Assembly: GCA_020024615.1 (NCBI GenBank)
Contig: JAHHTP010000004.1
Coordinates: 13,999-77,998, forward strand
Reading direction: 5' to 3'
DNA: 64,000 bases
DNA from: Oscillospiraceae bacterium
GTDB taxonomy: Bacteria; Bacillota; Clostridia; Oscillospirales; Ruminococcaceae
The notes under the pieces were generated by a model that was given only the letters and a program-made list of their open reading frames with translations, ran no database searches and was not told the DNA's origin. The position numbers and the translations under genes were made by a program. Below are positions 43,953-52,404 of this stretch, in pieces; position 1 is the stretch's first letter; each line of letters opens with the position of its first letter.

Positions 43953-45608
43953 TTACAGTGCAGCGATTGCAGCGCGTAGGCGTGCATCCACCTGCTCTTT
44001 GCCCATAATGCTCATAACCTCAAACAAATCCGGTGCGTTGTGACGGCCGCAGATTGCGACACGCAGAACCATGGTGATATCACCCGGCTGACCTTTGAAA
44101 GCGTCCGGATTTGCCTTATACTCTTTGGTACTCGGCGCATAACCTAAGGATGCAGCCATCTGGCAGATCCAGTTAAACCAGCTGCTATTATCCGGCTGTT
44201 CGGTATAGGTGTCCAGATAGGTCTGTAAAACCGTTTGCACTTCGGCTTTGTCCATCTTCTCCGGATAGCCATCCTGCATTGCAAACAGCTCGTCATAGAA
44301 GAAGCTGACATACGGTTTCACATCGCCCCAGACGGTCAAGTCTTTACGCGGTTTTTTGCCGCCTCTGCCAATGGAGAGAATCGCAACTGCCTTCTGCTCG
44401 TCAGCGGTAAACAGCCTGTAAAGCTGTTCATCATATTTCTTCGCCCACTCGATGACCAACTGATAAACTTCCTCACCGGACATCACCGAAATGACATTTT
44501 TGCTGACATCCTGCAATTTCTGTAAATCAAACAGCGAACCGGAAACGCTCATTTTCTTGGTATTGAACGGGAATTCGGTGTACGGTTTGGTCGGGTTGGC
44601 AAGTCGCCACTCCTCGAAGTTGGAGTTTAACAGCGTCAGCAGATATTCCACAACTGCCGGTACACAATAGCCCTGCTCGTCGTAAAAGTCCAGTGACAAT
44701 TCCGGGTCTTTTCTCTTGGACAGTTTGCGTTTGGAATTGCCGTCCATCTTCATCAACTGTGCGGTGTGCGCATATTTCGGCGGTTTTAATCCCAATACGC
44801 GGAATAACTGCAAGTGAATCGGCAGCGTTGCCAGCCACTCCTCACCACGCACAACAACATTGGTGCGCATCAAATGGTCATCTACAACATGTGCAAAATG
44901 ATAGGTCGGAATGCCGTCTGCTTTTAAGATAACAATATCCTGATCGTTTTCCGGCATCTCGATATTGCCCTTAATTAAATCGGTGTGTCTGATGCGGTTT
45001 TCCGGATTGCCCGGAGAACGCAGACGCAGGACATACGGTTTGCCTGCCTCAATATTTGCTTTAATCTGCTCCATGGTCAGGTGGCGGCAGACTGCAAATT
45101 CGCCGTAATAACCCGGATTGAGTTTCTGCGCTTCCTGTTTTTCACGCATGGCAGAAAGATCATCCTCGGTGCAGAAGCACGGATATGCAAGACCCTCTTT
45201 GACCAAATGCTTTGCATAGGCTTTATAAATTTTCTCACGCTGACGCTGGCGATACGGACCGTAATCACCATTATCGCCCTCTAGGGTAGCACCCTCATCA
45301 AAATTCAAACCAAACTGATTGAAAACACGGATGATGGTTTCAACACCGCCTTCCACAGCGCGCTTTAAATCAGTATCTTCAATACGCAGGTAGAACACAC
45401 CACCGCTCTGGTGCGCTAAACGCTCGTCTGTAATAGCACCAAACAGGTTGCCCAGATGCATAAAGCCGGTCGGGCTCGGTGCAATACGGGTTACTTTCGC
45501 ACCCTCTTTTAACTGGCGTGGCGGATAGATTTTCTCGTAATCCTCCGGGGTCAGTGTAATTTCAGAAAACAGAAGTTCTGCTAATTCATTATAATTCATT
45601 TCTGACAA
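43953..45608 (-). CDS. gltX: GltX-type glutamyl-tRNA synthetase
   Basis: 551 aa. It has an N-terminal extension of about 40 residues before the HIGH-type motif TRIAPSPTGFMHLGNLFGA. Further: FYLRIEDTDLKRAVEGGVE, the VRGEEWLATLPIHLQLF block and the KMSKS-type KRKLSKRKDPELSL. A C-terminal anticodon domain follows. The start is likely TTG 45608, because AAGGA is 11 bases upstream. The in-frame ATG at 45599 is too far from it, though possible. First gene of gltX-glnS. Confidence 0.94.
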   Translation of the reverse strand: MSEMNYNELAELLFSEITLTPEDYEKIYPPRQLKEGAKVTRIAPSPTGFMHLGNLFGAITDERLAHQSGGVFYLRIEDTDLKRAVEGGVETIIRVFNQFGLNFDEGATLEGDNGDYGPYRQRQREKIYKAYAKHLVKEGLAYPCFCTEDDLSAMREKQEAQKLNPGYYGEFAVCRHLTMEQIKANIEAGKPYVLRLRSPGNPENRIRHTDLIKGNIEMPENDQDIVILKADGIPTYHFAHVVDDHLMRTNVVVRGEEWLATLPIHLQLFRVLGLKPPKYAHTAQLMKMDGNSKRKLSKRKDPELSLDFYDEQGYCVPAVVEYLLTLLNSNFEEWRLANPTKPYTEFPFNTKKMSVSGSLFDLQKLQDVSKNVISVMSGEEVYQLVIEWAKKYDEQLYRLFTADEQKAVAILSIGRGGKKPRKDLTVWGDVKPYVSFFYDELFAMQDGYPEKMDKAEVQTVLQTYLDTYTEQPDNSSWFNWICQMAASLGYAPSTKEYKANPDAFKGQPGDITMVLRVAICGRHNAPDLFEVMSIMGKEQVDARLRAAIAAL

Positions 45609-45673
45609 ATCAGTTCACATCCTTACTTTTTTTGCTCATGGGGATACTTTTTCACCATAAAACATACGCTATT

Positions 45674-45702
45674 ATTGTATCATACCAACCACGAAATGTC
45701 AA
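45674..45702 (-). promoter_or_regulatory. Promoter of gltX-glnS
   Basis: Minus strand TTGACA (45697-45702), 17-base spacer, TACAAT (45674-45679). Confidence 0.82.
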
Positions 45703-45713
45703 TTCTTCATAGC

Positions 45714-45754
45714 AAAAATAACCGCCCGACTGTAAAAAACACAGCTACGGGCGG
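45714..45754 (-). terminator. Intrinsic terminator after ygiQ
   Basis: Stem CCGCCCG/CGGGCGG (45722-45754) with a 19-base interior, followed on the minus strand by TTATTTTTG. Confidence 0.8.
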
Positions 45755-45761
45755 CATGCAC

Positions 45762-47708
45762 TTAACGCTTTTTGCGTTTGTTTCTGGAAGTGGTTTTTCC
45801 ATTCGGCGCAGTGCGACTCATTTTGGCACGGTATACACCATTTTTGTCAAAAGTACCCTGTTTGACTGGTTTGTCCACCGATGCTTTTCGGTTTACCGGA
45901 CGGGAACTCAGCAACGGCTTGACGATACATTCTGGACCGTTTCCAATCAAGTCGGTACGACCAACGCGTTTTAACGCTTCGATAACCAGCGGTGCCTTCT
46001 CCTTCTGATAATATTGCAGCAACGCACGCTGCATTGCTTTCTCATGCGGGTCTTTAGCGACATATACCTCTTTCATGGTGTATGGATTCAAGCCGGTATA
46101 ATACATACAGGTCGAAACGGTGCCTGGCGTTGGATAGAAGTCCTGTACCTGTTCCGGGCGGATGCGCATTTTCTTTAAGAATACCGCAACCTCGACCGCA
46201 TTTTCCATCTTGGAACCCGGATGGGATGACATCAAATACGGCACCAGGTACTGCTCTTTTCCCAGCTGTTTGGTTTTTTCAAAATACATCTTGGAGAACT
46301 TCACAAAGCTTTCGATGTACGGTTTGCCCATATTTTCCAGCACAACAGCCGAGCAATGCTCTGGTGCAACCTTCAACTGACCCGAAATGTGATGCTCTAC
46401 CAGCTCGTTGAAAAATTCCTGATCTTTATCCTCCAGCATATAGTCATAGCGTAGTCCAGAACGGATAAACACCTTTTTCACGCCTGGCAGCGCACGCAGA
46501 CGGCGCAGGATATGCAGATATTCGCTATGGTCAACCTGCAACGCTTTGCATGGATGTGGTGCCAAACACTTTCGATCCGGACACATACCCACCAGATTTT
46601 GCTTCTGACAGGATGGGATTCTGAAATTTGCAGTCGGACCGCCGACGTCGTGGATGTATCCCTTAAAGCGTGGGTCTTGGGTCAGCTGAATCGCCTCTTT
46701 TACCAAAGATTCCTCACTACGGGTTGTAATGTGTCTGCCCTGATGGAACTGAATGGCGCAGAAGTTGCATCCGCCGAAGCAACCACGGTTATGGGTCAAG
46801 GAGAACTGAACCTCCTCAATACCTGGAACACCACCATCCTTTTCATACATCGGGTGCCAATGGCGCATATATGGCAGGTCATAAACCCAGTCAAGTTCTT
46901 CGGTGGTCAGTCCCGGCATCGGTTCATTCTGCACCAGCATTTTATTGCCGTGACGCTGAATCAGCTTTTTGCCCCTGACCTCATCCTGCTCTGCCAGCTG
47001 CATATAGGTTGCTTTGGCATAAGATTTCTTATCCTTACATACAATCGCATAATCCGGACACTGCACCGCACCCCAAGGGGTATTGACCGGGTCGGTTAAG
47101 TAACAGGTACCCCGAATATCGGTCATGTTTTTGACATCCTCGCCCTTTGCCAGACGGTTGACAATCTGTATAATCTGATTTTCGCCCATGCCATAAATCA
47201 GCAGATCAGCACCAGAATCTATTAAAATGGTCGGCAGCACCTTATCTTCCCAGTAATCATAATGTGCAAAACGGCGCAACGATGCTTCCAGGCCACCGAT
47301 GATAATCGGTTTATCCGGACATACCGAACGGATTCCCTGACAATACACTGTCACCGCTCTATCTGGACGCAAACCCATCTTACCACCCGGGGAATAGGCA
47401 TCGGTCGAACGCAGACGCTTCGCAACAGTATAATGCGCTACCATTGAGTCGATGTTGCCGGAGGTGACTAAAAATCCATACTTCGGCTCACCCAAAGACA
47501 GATAGGACTGCGGATTATGCCAGTTCGGCTGCGGAATAATACCAATTGTATAACCCTGCGATTCCACTACACGAGAGATAATCGAAACACCAAAACTCGG
47601 ATGATCGACATACGCATCACCCGATATATATACAAAGTCCAGCTGCTCAATGCCGCGTTCTTTCAAATCAGCTGCGCACACCGGCAGAAATTCTTTTCCC
47701 ACTGCCAT
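45762..47708 (-). CDS. YgiQ-family radical SAM protein
   Basis: 648 aa UPF0313 protein. The N-terminal part is cobalamin-binding-like (FVYISGDAYVDHPSFGVSII) and carries GGLEASLRRFAHYDYWEDKV. The radical SAM cluster motif is FSLTHNRGCFGGCNFCAIQF (CxxxCxxC). PYLMSSHPGSKMENAVEVA and FYPTPGTVSTCMYYTGLNP follow, with a basic C-terminal tail ending in KRKKR. The reaction is not known to me. It lies 13 bp after ftsK and is the last gene of its unit. Confidence 0.88.
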   Translation of the reverse strand: MAVGKEFLPVCAADLKERGIEQLDFVYISGDAYVDHPSFGVSIISRVVESQGYTIGIIPQPNWHNPQSYLSLGEPKYGFLVTSGNIDSMVAHYTVAKRLRSTDAYSPGGKMGLRPDRAVTVYCQGIRSVCPDKPIIIGGLEASLRRFAHYDYWEDKVLPTILIDSGADLLIYGMGENQIIQIVNRLAKGEDVKNMTDIRGTCYLTDPVNTPWGAVQCPDYAIVCKDKKSYAKATYMQLAEQDEVRGKKLIQRHGNKMLVQNEPMPGLTTEELDWVYDLPYMRHWHPMYEKDGGVPGIEEVQFSLTHNRGCFGGCNFCAIQFHQGRHITTRSEESLVKEAIQLTQDPRFKGYIHDVGGPTANFRIPSCQKQNLVGMCPDRKCLAPHPCKALQVDHSEYLHILRRLRALPGVKKVFIRSGLRYDYMLEDKDQEFFNELVEHHISGQLKVAPEHCSAVVLENMGKPYIESFVKFSKMYFEKTKQLGKEQYLVPYLMSSHPGSKMENAVEVAVFLKKMRIRPEQVQDFYPTPGTVSTCMYYTGLNPYTMKEVYVAKDPHEKAMQRALLQYYQKEKAPLVIEALKRVGRTDLIGNGPECIVKPLLSSRPVNRKASVDKPVKQGTFDKNGVYRAKMSRTAPNGKTTSRNKRKKR

Positions 47709-47721
47709 AAAAATTCCTCTC

Positions 47722-50217
47722 TTATTGATAATTCTCTATACTTGTTCTTAAAATCTGACGAGGCTTGCTGCCCTCAGATGGGCCGACAATTCCCTTTTCT
47801 TCCATTTCATCCATCAACCTTGCCGCACGGGCGTAACCGACTTTCAGTTTACGCTGTATGTACGAGGTAGAAGCCTGTCCTGCTTCTACAACACAAGCAA
47901 CCGCCTGCTCAAACAATGGGTCAGTATCATCTGCCCCCACATTGTTGGACATGGCAGACGCATTTCCCTTTTCCGCGACAGCATTCTGCTCAATCGCATC
48001 CATAATCTGGCTATCATAAACCTGATGATCGCCCGATACAAACCGAACAACCTCCTCCACCTCTTTATCCGAAACAAAACAACCCTGTAATCTGGTTGGC
48101 TTAGGTGCACCGGATGGCGCAAACAACATATCACCTTTACCGAGCAGCTTTTCTGCACCAGCAGAGTCTAAAATGGTACGGGAATCCACCTGTGAGGAAA
48201 CCGCAAATGCGATTCTTGACGGAATGTTTGCCTTAATGATACCGGTGATGACATCAACCGACGGACGCTGGGTCGCAATGACCAGATACATGCCAGCAGC
48301 ACGCGCCATCTGCGCTAGTCGACAGATGGAATCCTCAACCTCGCTCGGTGCTGCCATCATCAAATCGGCAAGCTCGTCGATGATAATGACAATTTGCGGC
48401 ATCTTCTCCAAATCAGTTCTGGTTTCCGCCAGTGCGTTGAATCCCTTGATATCACGCACACCCTTATCCGCAAATTCATTATAGCGTTTGAGCATCTCGG
48501 TCACCGCCCATTGCAATGCGCCAGCAGCCTTCCTCGGATCGGTCACAACCGGAACCAGCAGATGTGGAATGCCGTTGTAAATGCCAAGTTCAACTACTTT
48601 CGGATCAACCAGCAGCAGACGCACTTCGCTTGGGTCGGCTTTATACAGAATGCTGATTAACAGCGAGTTGATGCAGACCGATTTACCCGAACCGGTCGCA
48701 CCTGCAATCAGCGTATGCGGCATTTTAGACAGATCGGCGGTGACAACATTGCCGGCAATATCCTTACCGAGTGCAACGGTCAGCTTGCTTTTGGCATTGT
48801 TAAACTCCGGCGTGTCGATAATCTCTCGAATCGTGACAACATCGGTGATTTTATTCGGCACCTCAATGCCGATTGCAGCTTTATTTGGAATCGGGGCTTC
48901 AATACGCACCCCGGCAGCCGCCAGATTCAGCGCAATATCGTCTGCCAATCCGGTGACTTTGGAAATTTTGACACCAGCAGCTGGCTGTAATTCATACCGG
49001 GTAACGGTCGGACCACGACTGATATCCACAAGCTTGGTTTTCACGCCGAAGCTCTCCAGCGTTTCCACAAGCAGTCCGGCGTTGATGCGAAGTTCTTCGC
49101 TGACATCCTGTCCGCCATTATTTTTGGGTTGTTTTAAGAGCATAACAGACGGATATTCATAGATTCGCTGAATCTGCTCCACCTCAATATCAATAGATGC
49201 TGGCTCACCGCTTTCCACTGGAAGCTGTGTCGACTCCTGTGATTGTATTGCTTCTTGGATCTGTGGCTGATTTACAGATTTGGATTCCTCCTGCTGTTCC
49301 ATAAGCTTATGAATCAAATCCTCCACACCGTCCGATTCCGTAGCCACCTCAAATTCTGGCTCTGGCAGGAAATCCTTTGCTGTTTTCAATTTTTCAGCTT
49401 TGATATCCTCTACCGGCTTAGGAGCATTCTTTGCCTGTTTCTGTGCCTCAATCCGTTTCGCTTCCTTCTCGGCGGCTTTCTGCTGTTTTTCCAGATGTTT
49501 CTGCTGCTTGCGCAATTCTCTTTGCTCTTGATGTTTTTCCTGGTCATCCAATATCTCATCCGACGAAGTTTTTGCATAGGATTCTTCCACGCCGCTCTTA
49601 ATCGCACGCGGGATTTTTTGAAAGAAGCGCAGAACACCGCCCACGCTGGTTCCCGTCAATACCATCAATACTACAAACAGCAGGATAAACATTACAACCA
49701 GAGCGGCTTCTTTTCCGCACAGCAGCGTAAGTGGATAGCCAATCAGCAGGCTCGCCACACCGCCACCTTTTAAATTCGCACCACTTTGGTACACAAATTG
49801 CAGTAGATTCCAAAAACTGCCTTCTGGATATCCGCCAGCAAAATTCTGCGTAATCGAGCAGAGCAAAATGACCGTCAGAAATACCATTCCCAGCCGGAAT
49901 CCGATGTTGTTCATCTGTTTGCCAAGCCCCACCGAACCGGCAAGCAATAAAAGCAGAATGGGCAGCACAATCGAATAGAAGCTAAACAAGCCGAACAAAA
50001 AGTTATGCGCATATTCCCAGACAAACGCACCTTTGATAAACACCAGTGCAAGCAAAATCAGAGATGCTGCTAAAAGGCCAAGAGCAGCACCAGAATGATC
50101 TGAACTTTTATCTGCCTCTTTTGCTGCCGGCCTTCTGGAAGCACTTTTCACCGACTTTGTTTTGGAAGTCTTTTTTGCCGTTCCTGTTCGTGAGGTTGTT
50201 TTATTTTTTGTTGCCAT
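47722..50217 (-). CDS. ftsK: FtsK/SpoIIIE-family DNA translocase
   Basis: 831 aa. Basic N-terminus (1-40), four or five transmembrane helices (about 43-63, 70-95, 108-126, 155-190) and a charged coiled linker (215-300). The RecA-like motor has Walker A IAGATGSGKSVCINSLLIS at 504-522, Walker B VIIIDELADLMMAAPSE and IATQRPSVDVITGIIKANIP. A gamma winged-helix domain lies at the C-terminus (TSYIQRKLKVGYARAARLMD). It pumps chromosomes through division or sporulation septa. It lies downstream of tepA-uppP, like the ymfB-spoIIIE neighbourhood of Bacillus. Confidence 0.95.
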   Translation of the reverse strand: MATKNKTTSRTGTAKKTSKTKSVKSASRRPAAKEADKSSDHSGAALGLLAASLILLALVFIKGAFVWEYAHNFLFGLFSFYSIVLPILLLLLAGSVGLGKQMNNIGFRLGMVFLTVILLCSITQNFAGGYPEGSFWNLLQFVYQSGANLKGGGVASLLIGYPLTLLCGKEAALVVMFILLFVVLMVLTGTSVGGVLRFFQKIPRAIKSGVEESYAKTSSDEILDDQEKHQEQRELRKQQKHLEKQQKAAEKEAKRIEAQKQAKNAPKPVEDIKAEKLKTAKDFLPEPEFEVATESDGVEDLIHKLMEQQEESKSVNQPQIQEAIQSQESTQLPVESGEPASIDIEVEQIQRIYEYPSVMLLKQPKNNGGQDVSEELRINAGLLVETLESFGVKTKLVDISRGPTVTRYELQPAAGVKISKVTGLADDIALNLAAAGVRIEAPIPNKAAIGIEVPNKITDVVTIREIIDTPEFNNAKSKLTVALGKDIAGNVVTADLSKMPHTLIAGATGSGKSVCINSLLISILYKADPSEVRLLLVDPKVVELGIYNGIPHLLVPVVTDPRKAAGALQWAVTEMLKRYNEFADKGVRDIKGFNALAETRTDLEKMPQIVIIIDELADLMMAAPSEVEDSICRLAQMARAAGMYLVIATQRPSVDVITGIIKANIPSRIAFAVSSQVDSRTILDSAGAEKLLGKGDMLFAPSGAPKPTRLQGCFVSDKEVEEVVRFVSGDHQVYDSQIMDAIEQNAVAEKGNASAMSNNVGADDTDPLFEQAVACVVEAGQASTSYIQRKLKVGYARAARLMDEMEEKGIVGPSEGSKPRQILRTSIENYQ

Positions 50218-50273
50218 TCTGAAATCCTTCCTATGTATTGATACGAATCATTGCAAAATCTATTTATATAACC

Positions 50274-51143
50274 TTAAAACCACTGCGAAAACGGCAGATG
50301 CATCACATTCTCTGCAATGCCGATTCCTACGACCAAAGCACCAAGAATGGACAGATAAATGCCGAAATATTTGAACTTATTGCTTGCAACCAGCCATTTT
50401 ACCATAACAATCGCCGCAATGCCGACAACCAGAGCCACAATAAATCCACAGGCTAAAGCGAAAAAGGATGTTCCGGCAAACGCTGCTGCATTGAGATCGG
50501 TTAATTCCACCAATGCACCGCCCAATACGGCTGGCATACCCATGATAAACGAAAACTGTACCGCTGTTTCACGGTCAAGTCCACAGAACAAGCCTGCCGC
50601 AACCGTTGAGCCCGAACGGGAAATACCTGGCATTGGTGCAATCGCCTGCACACAGCCAACAATCAGCGCGTCTTTCACCGTCATATCTTTCACGGTTTTG
50701 CTGCCATTGGAAAATTTTGCGGTCAGGAACATCAAAACCGCCGTAATCAGGAAACATACACCTTCTACGATAATATCGCTATCAGCAGCAAGACTGGAAT
50801 AAATATCCTTAATAAAGAACGCAACACCAAGCGGAATCAGAGAAATTAAAATCATGAATACCATTTTGCGGTTTGGATTATCGGTTTGAAACTTCAATTT
50901 TCCGGTGAACAAATCTCTCACGATGCGGAAAAATTCCATTACCAAATCACACACCAGTTCGCGAAACGCGATAAACACCGCAAGCAGAGTTGCAACATGC
51001 AGCAGCACCGAAAATAAAATGCCGCTTTCTCCGTTGATGCCAAACAAATGCTGCACCACCGACAGATGACCCGAACTCGATACCGGTAAAAACTCGGTTA
51101 GTCCTTGAATGATACCTTGAATAATTGCCTGAAATACTGTCAT
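50274..51143 (-). CDS. uppP: UppP, undecaprenyl-diphosphatase (BacA family)
   Basis: 289 aa, with seven or eight membrane helices. It recycles undecaprenyl pyrophosphate to the monophosphate carrier. Active-site motifs: QGLTEFLPVSSSGHLSVVQH near the N-terminus and APMPGISRSGSTVAAGLFCG in the second half. The start is preceded by AAAGGG. It lies 72 bp after tepA and 56 bp before ftsK. Confidence 0.96.
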   Translation of the reverse strand: MTVFQAIIQGIIQGLTEFLPVSSSGHLSVVQHLFGINGESGILFSVLLHVATLLAVFIAFRELVCDLVMEFFRIVRDLFTGKLKFQTDNPNRKMVFMILISLIPLGVAFFIKDIYSSLAADSDIIVEGVCFLITAVLMFLTAKFSNGSKTVKDMTVKDALIVGCVQAIAPMPGISRSGSTVAAGLFCGLDRETAVQFSFIMGMPAVLGGALVELTDLNAAAFAGTSFFALACGFIVALVVGIAAIVMVKWLVASNKFKYFGIYLSILGALVVGIGIAENVMHLPFSQWF

Positions 51144-51215
51144 AAAATTTACCCTTTCTCTGCTTATTATGTACAGAAACCAGCTTTGCTGATTTCCGGA
51201 ATCAGAAAAATCTGA

Positions 51216-51947
51216 TTACTGATTTTTATTTTCACTTTCCTTTTGTGCATCAATCATCGCATAAAGCTCTGTGATGGCATCCGAAAGCCCGCCAAGCCGA
51301 TGAATCAAACCTTCATTCACCGCCGTTTGACCGTCTACGATACTCCCCACATCCATCGCCATCTCGCCGGTTTTCATGGTCAGTTCCATAAACCGCTCTT
51401 TGGTGATGCGGGAATGATCGATCACAAAGTCAACAATCCGCTCCTGCATTCGCTCAAAATAGGAAAATGTCTGCGGTACCCCAAGTACTAGACCGCTCAT
51501 GCGCACTGGGTGAATGGTCATTGTTGCGCTCGGCACAATAAAGGAGCATTTCGTACTAACCGCAAGTGGCACACCAATCGAATGACCGCCGCCTAATACA
51601 AGCGATACTGTCGGTTTACTCATACCGGCAATCATCTCGGCAATGGCAAGACCAGCTTCCACATCACCGCCCACCGTATTCAGCAGCAACAATAGCCCCT
51701 CTATTTCGGGGTCATGCTCGATTGCCACCAGCTGTGGCAGCATATGCTCATACTTGGTCGTCTTATTCTGATCCGGCAGCACATAATGCCCTTCAATCTG
51801 TCCAATCACGGTCAGACACTGGATATTATGTCTGCCCTTTGAAGTGATTGAACCAGTTTCCACTAAATCTTCACGCACCTGTTCGGTTTGTTCCGGTGTT
51901 TGGGACGCTGTTTCGACTGTCTTTTTTTCACTGTTTTGTTTTTCCAT
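51216..51947 (-). CDS. tepA: TepA/YmfB-type ClpP-class serine protease
   Basis: 243 aa. A charged N-terminal tail (1-40) precedes a ClpP fold: LLLLLNTVGGDVEAGLAIAE (oxyanion region), LVLGGGHSIGVPLAVSTKCS with the nucleophile Ser in GHSIG, and SATMTIHPVRMSGL with the His. TepA homologues were named translocation-enhancing protein and are associated with export or sporulation. GGAGG lies directly before the ATG, with AAGGA further upstream. First gene of tepA-uppP-ftsK-ygiQ. Confidence 0.88.
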   Translation of the reverse strand: MEKQNSEKKTVETASQTPEQTEQVREDLVETGSITSKGRHNIQCLTVIGQIEGHYVLPDQNKTTKYEHMLPQLVAIEHDPEIEGLLLLLNTVGGDVEAGLAIAEMIAGMSKPTVSLVLGGGHSIGVPLAVSTKCSFIVPSATMTIHPVRMSGLVLGVPQTFSYFERMQERIVDFVIDHSRITKERFMELTMKTGEMAMDVGSIVDGQTAVNEGLIHRLGGLSDAITELYAMIDAQKESENKNQ

Positions 51948-52059
51948 CCTCCATATCCTTTCTGCCTACAATCCGGCAACTATTAGTATATGGACTAACG
52001 CAAAAACTATACATCCACCGTCTGCGGTTACTCATTTTTAGAATCACAGACTTAATAAT

Positions 52060-52088
52060 ATTATAACACGAACCCCATTATTTTACAA
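52060..52088 (-). promoter_or_regulatory. Promoter of tepA-uppP-ftsK-ygiQ
   Basis: Minus strand TTGTAA (52083-52088), 17-base spacer, TATAAT (52060-52065). It leaves a leader of about 105 nt in which I see no strong structure. Confidence 0.7.
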
Positions 52089-52151
52089 CTCATTGCCATG
52101 TGGTTATACGCGCTTTATCTGTGAATAAATTGTAAATATAAAAAATATCTC

Positions 52152-52180
52152 TTGATTTTTGTCGAAGTCTGGTGTATAAT
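52152..52180 (+). promoter_or_regulatory. Promoter of tRNA-Pro, copy 1
   Basis: TTGATT (52152-52157), 17-base spacer, TATAAT (52175-52180), 14 bp before the mature tRNA. Confidence 0.8.
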
Positions 52181-52242
52181 AATTATTGTTGCTTCGAGGT
52201 GTGGCTCAGTTTGGTAGAGCGCTGCGTTCGGGACGCAGAGGC
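52175..52242 (+). repeat. Direct repeat, left copy (tRNA-Pro -10 box through anticodon arm)
   Basis: 68 bp matching 63933-64000 with a single difference (T52187 versus C63945). The match begins at the TATAAT box and would extend further if the window continued. Upstream of TATAAT the two loci differ. Confidence 0.9.
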
Positions 52243-52271
52243 CGCAAGTTCAAGTCTTGTCACCTCGACCA
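52195..52271 (+). tRNA. tRNA-Pro(CGG), complete, CCA encoded
   Basis: 77 nt cloverleaf. Acceptor stem CGAGGTG/CACCTCG, D-arm with GGCTCAGTTTGGTAGAGC, anticodon stem CTGCG/CGCAG with loop TTCGGGA (anticodon CGG, reads CCG). The T-arm contains AAGTTCAAGTC, the discriminator is A, and CCA is encoded at 52269-52271. Confidence 0.95.
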
Positions 52272-52276
52272 TCATC

Positions 52277-52312
52277 AAGACCTTATTCTTTTGAATAAGG
52301 TCTTTTGTTTTA
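52277..52312 (+). terminator. Terminator of tRNA-Pro copy 1
   Basis: Perfect 12-bp stem AAGACCTTATTC/GAATAAGGTCTT with a TTTT loop, followed by TTGTTTTA. Confidence 0.92.
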
Positions 52313-52345
52313 TCCAAAATTTGAAAGTATGAAATATATTCCAAA

Positions 52346-52379
52346 CAAAAAGGCCCTGCCCTCAAATGAGAGCAAGGCC
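52346..52379 (-). terminator. Terminator of the mdh-fumC-hdr-flx-tfr operon
   Basis: Stem GGCC-TGC-CTC/GAG-GCA-GGCC with two symmetric C-A mismatches (52352-52379) and an AAAT loop. On the minus strand TTTTT follows (52346-52351). Confidence 0.85.
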
Positions 52380-52404
52380 AATTTTTATGCTTTCTACAAA
52401 GCAA

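Noticed and set aside
51200..51217. AATCAGA/TCTGATT palindrome at the tepA stop
   Set aside because: The U residues are in the loop and no U-tract follows, so it is a poor terminator.
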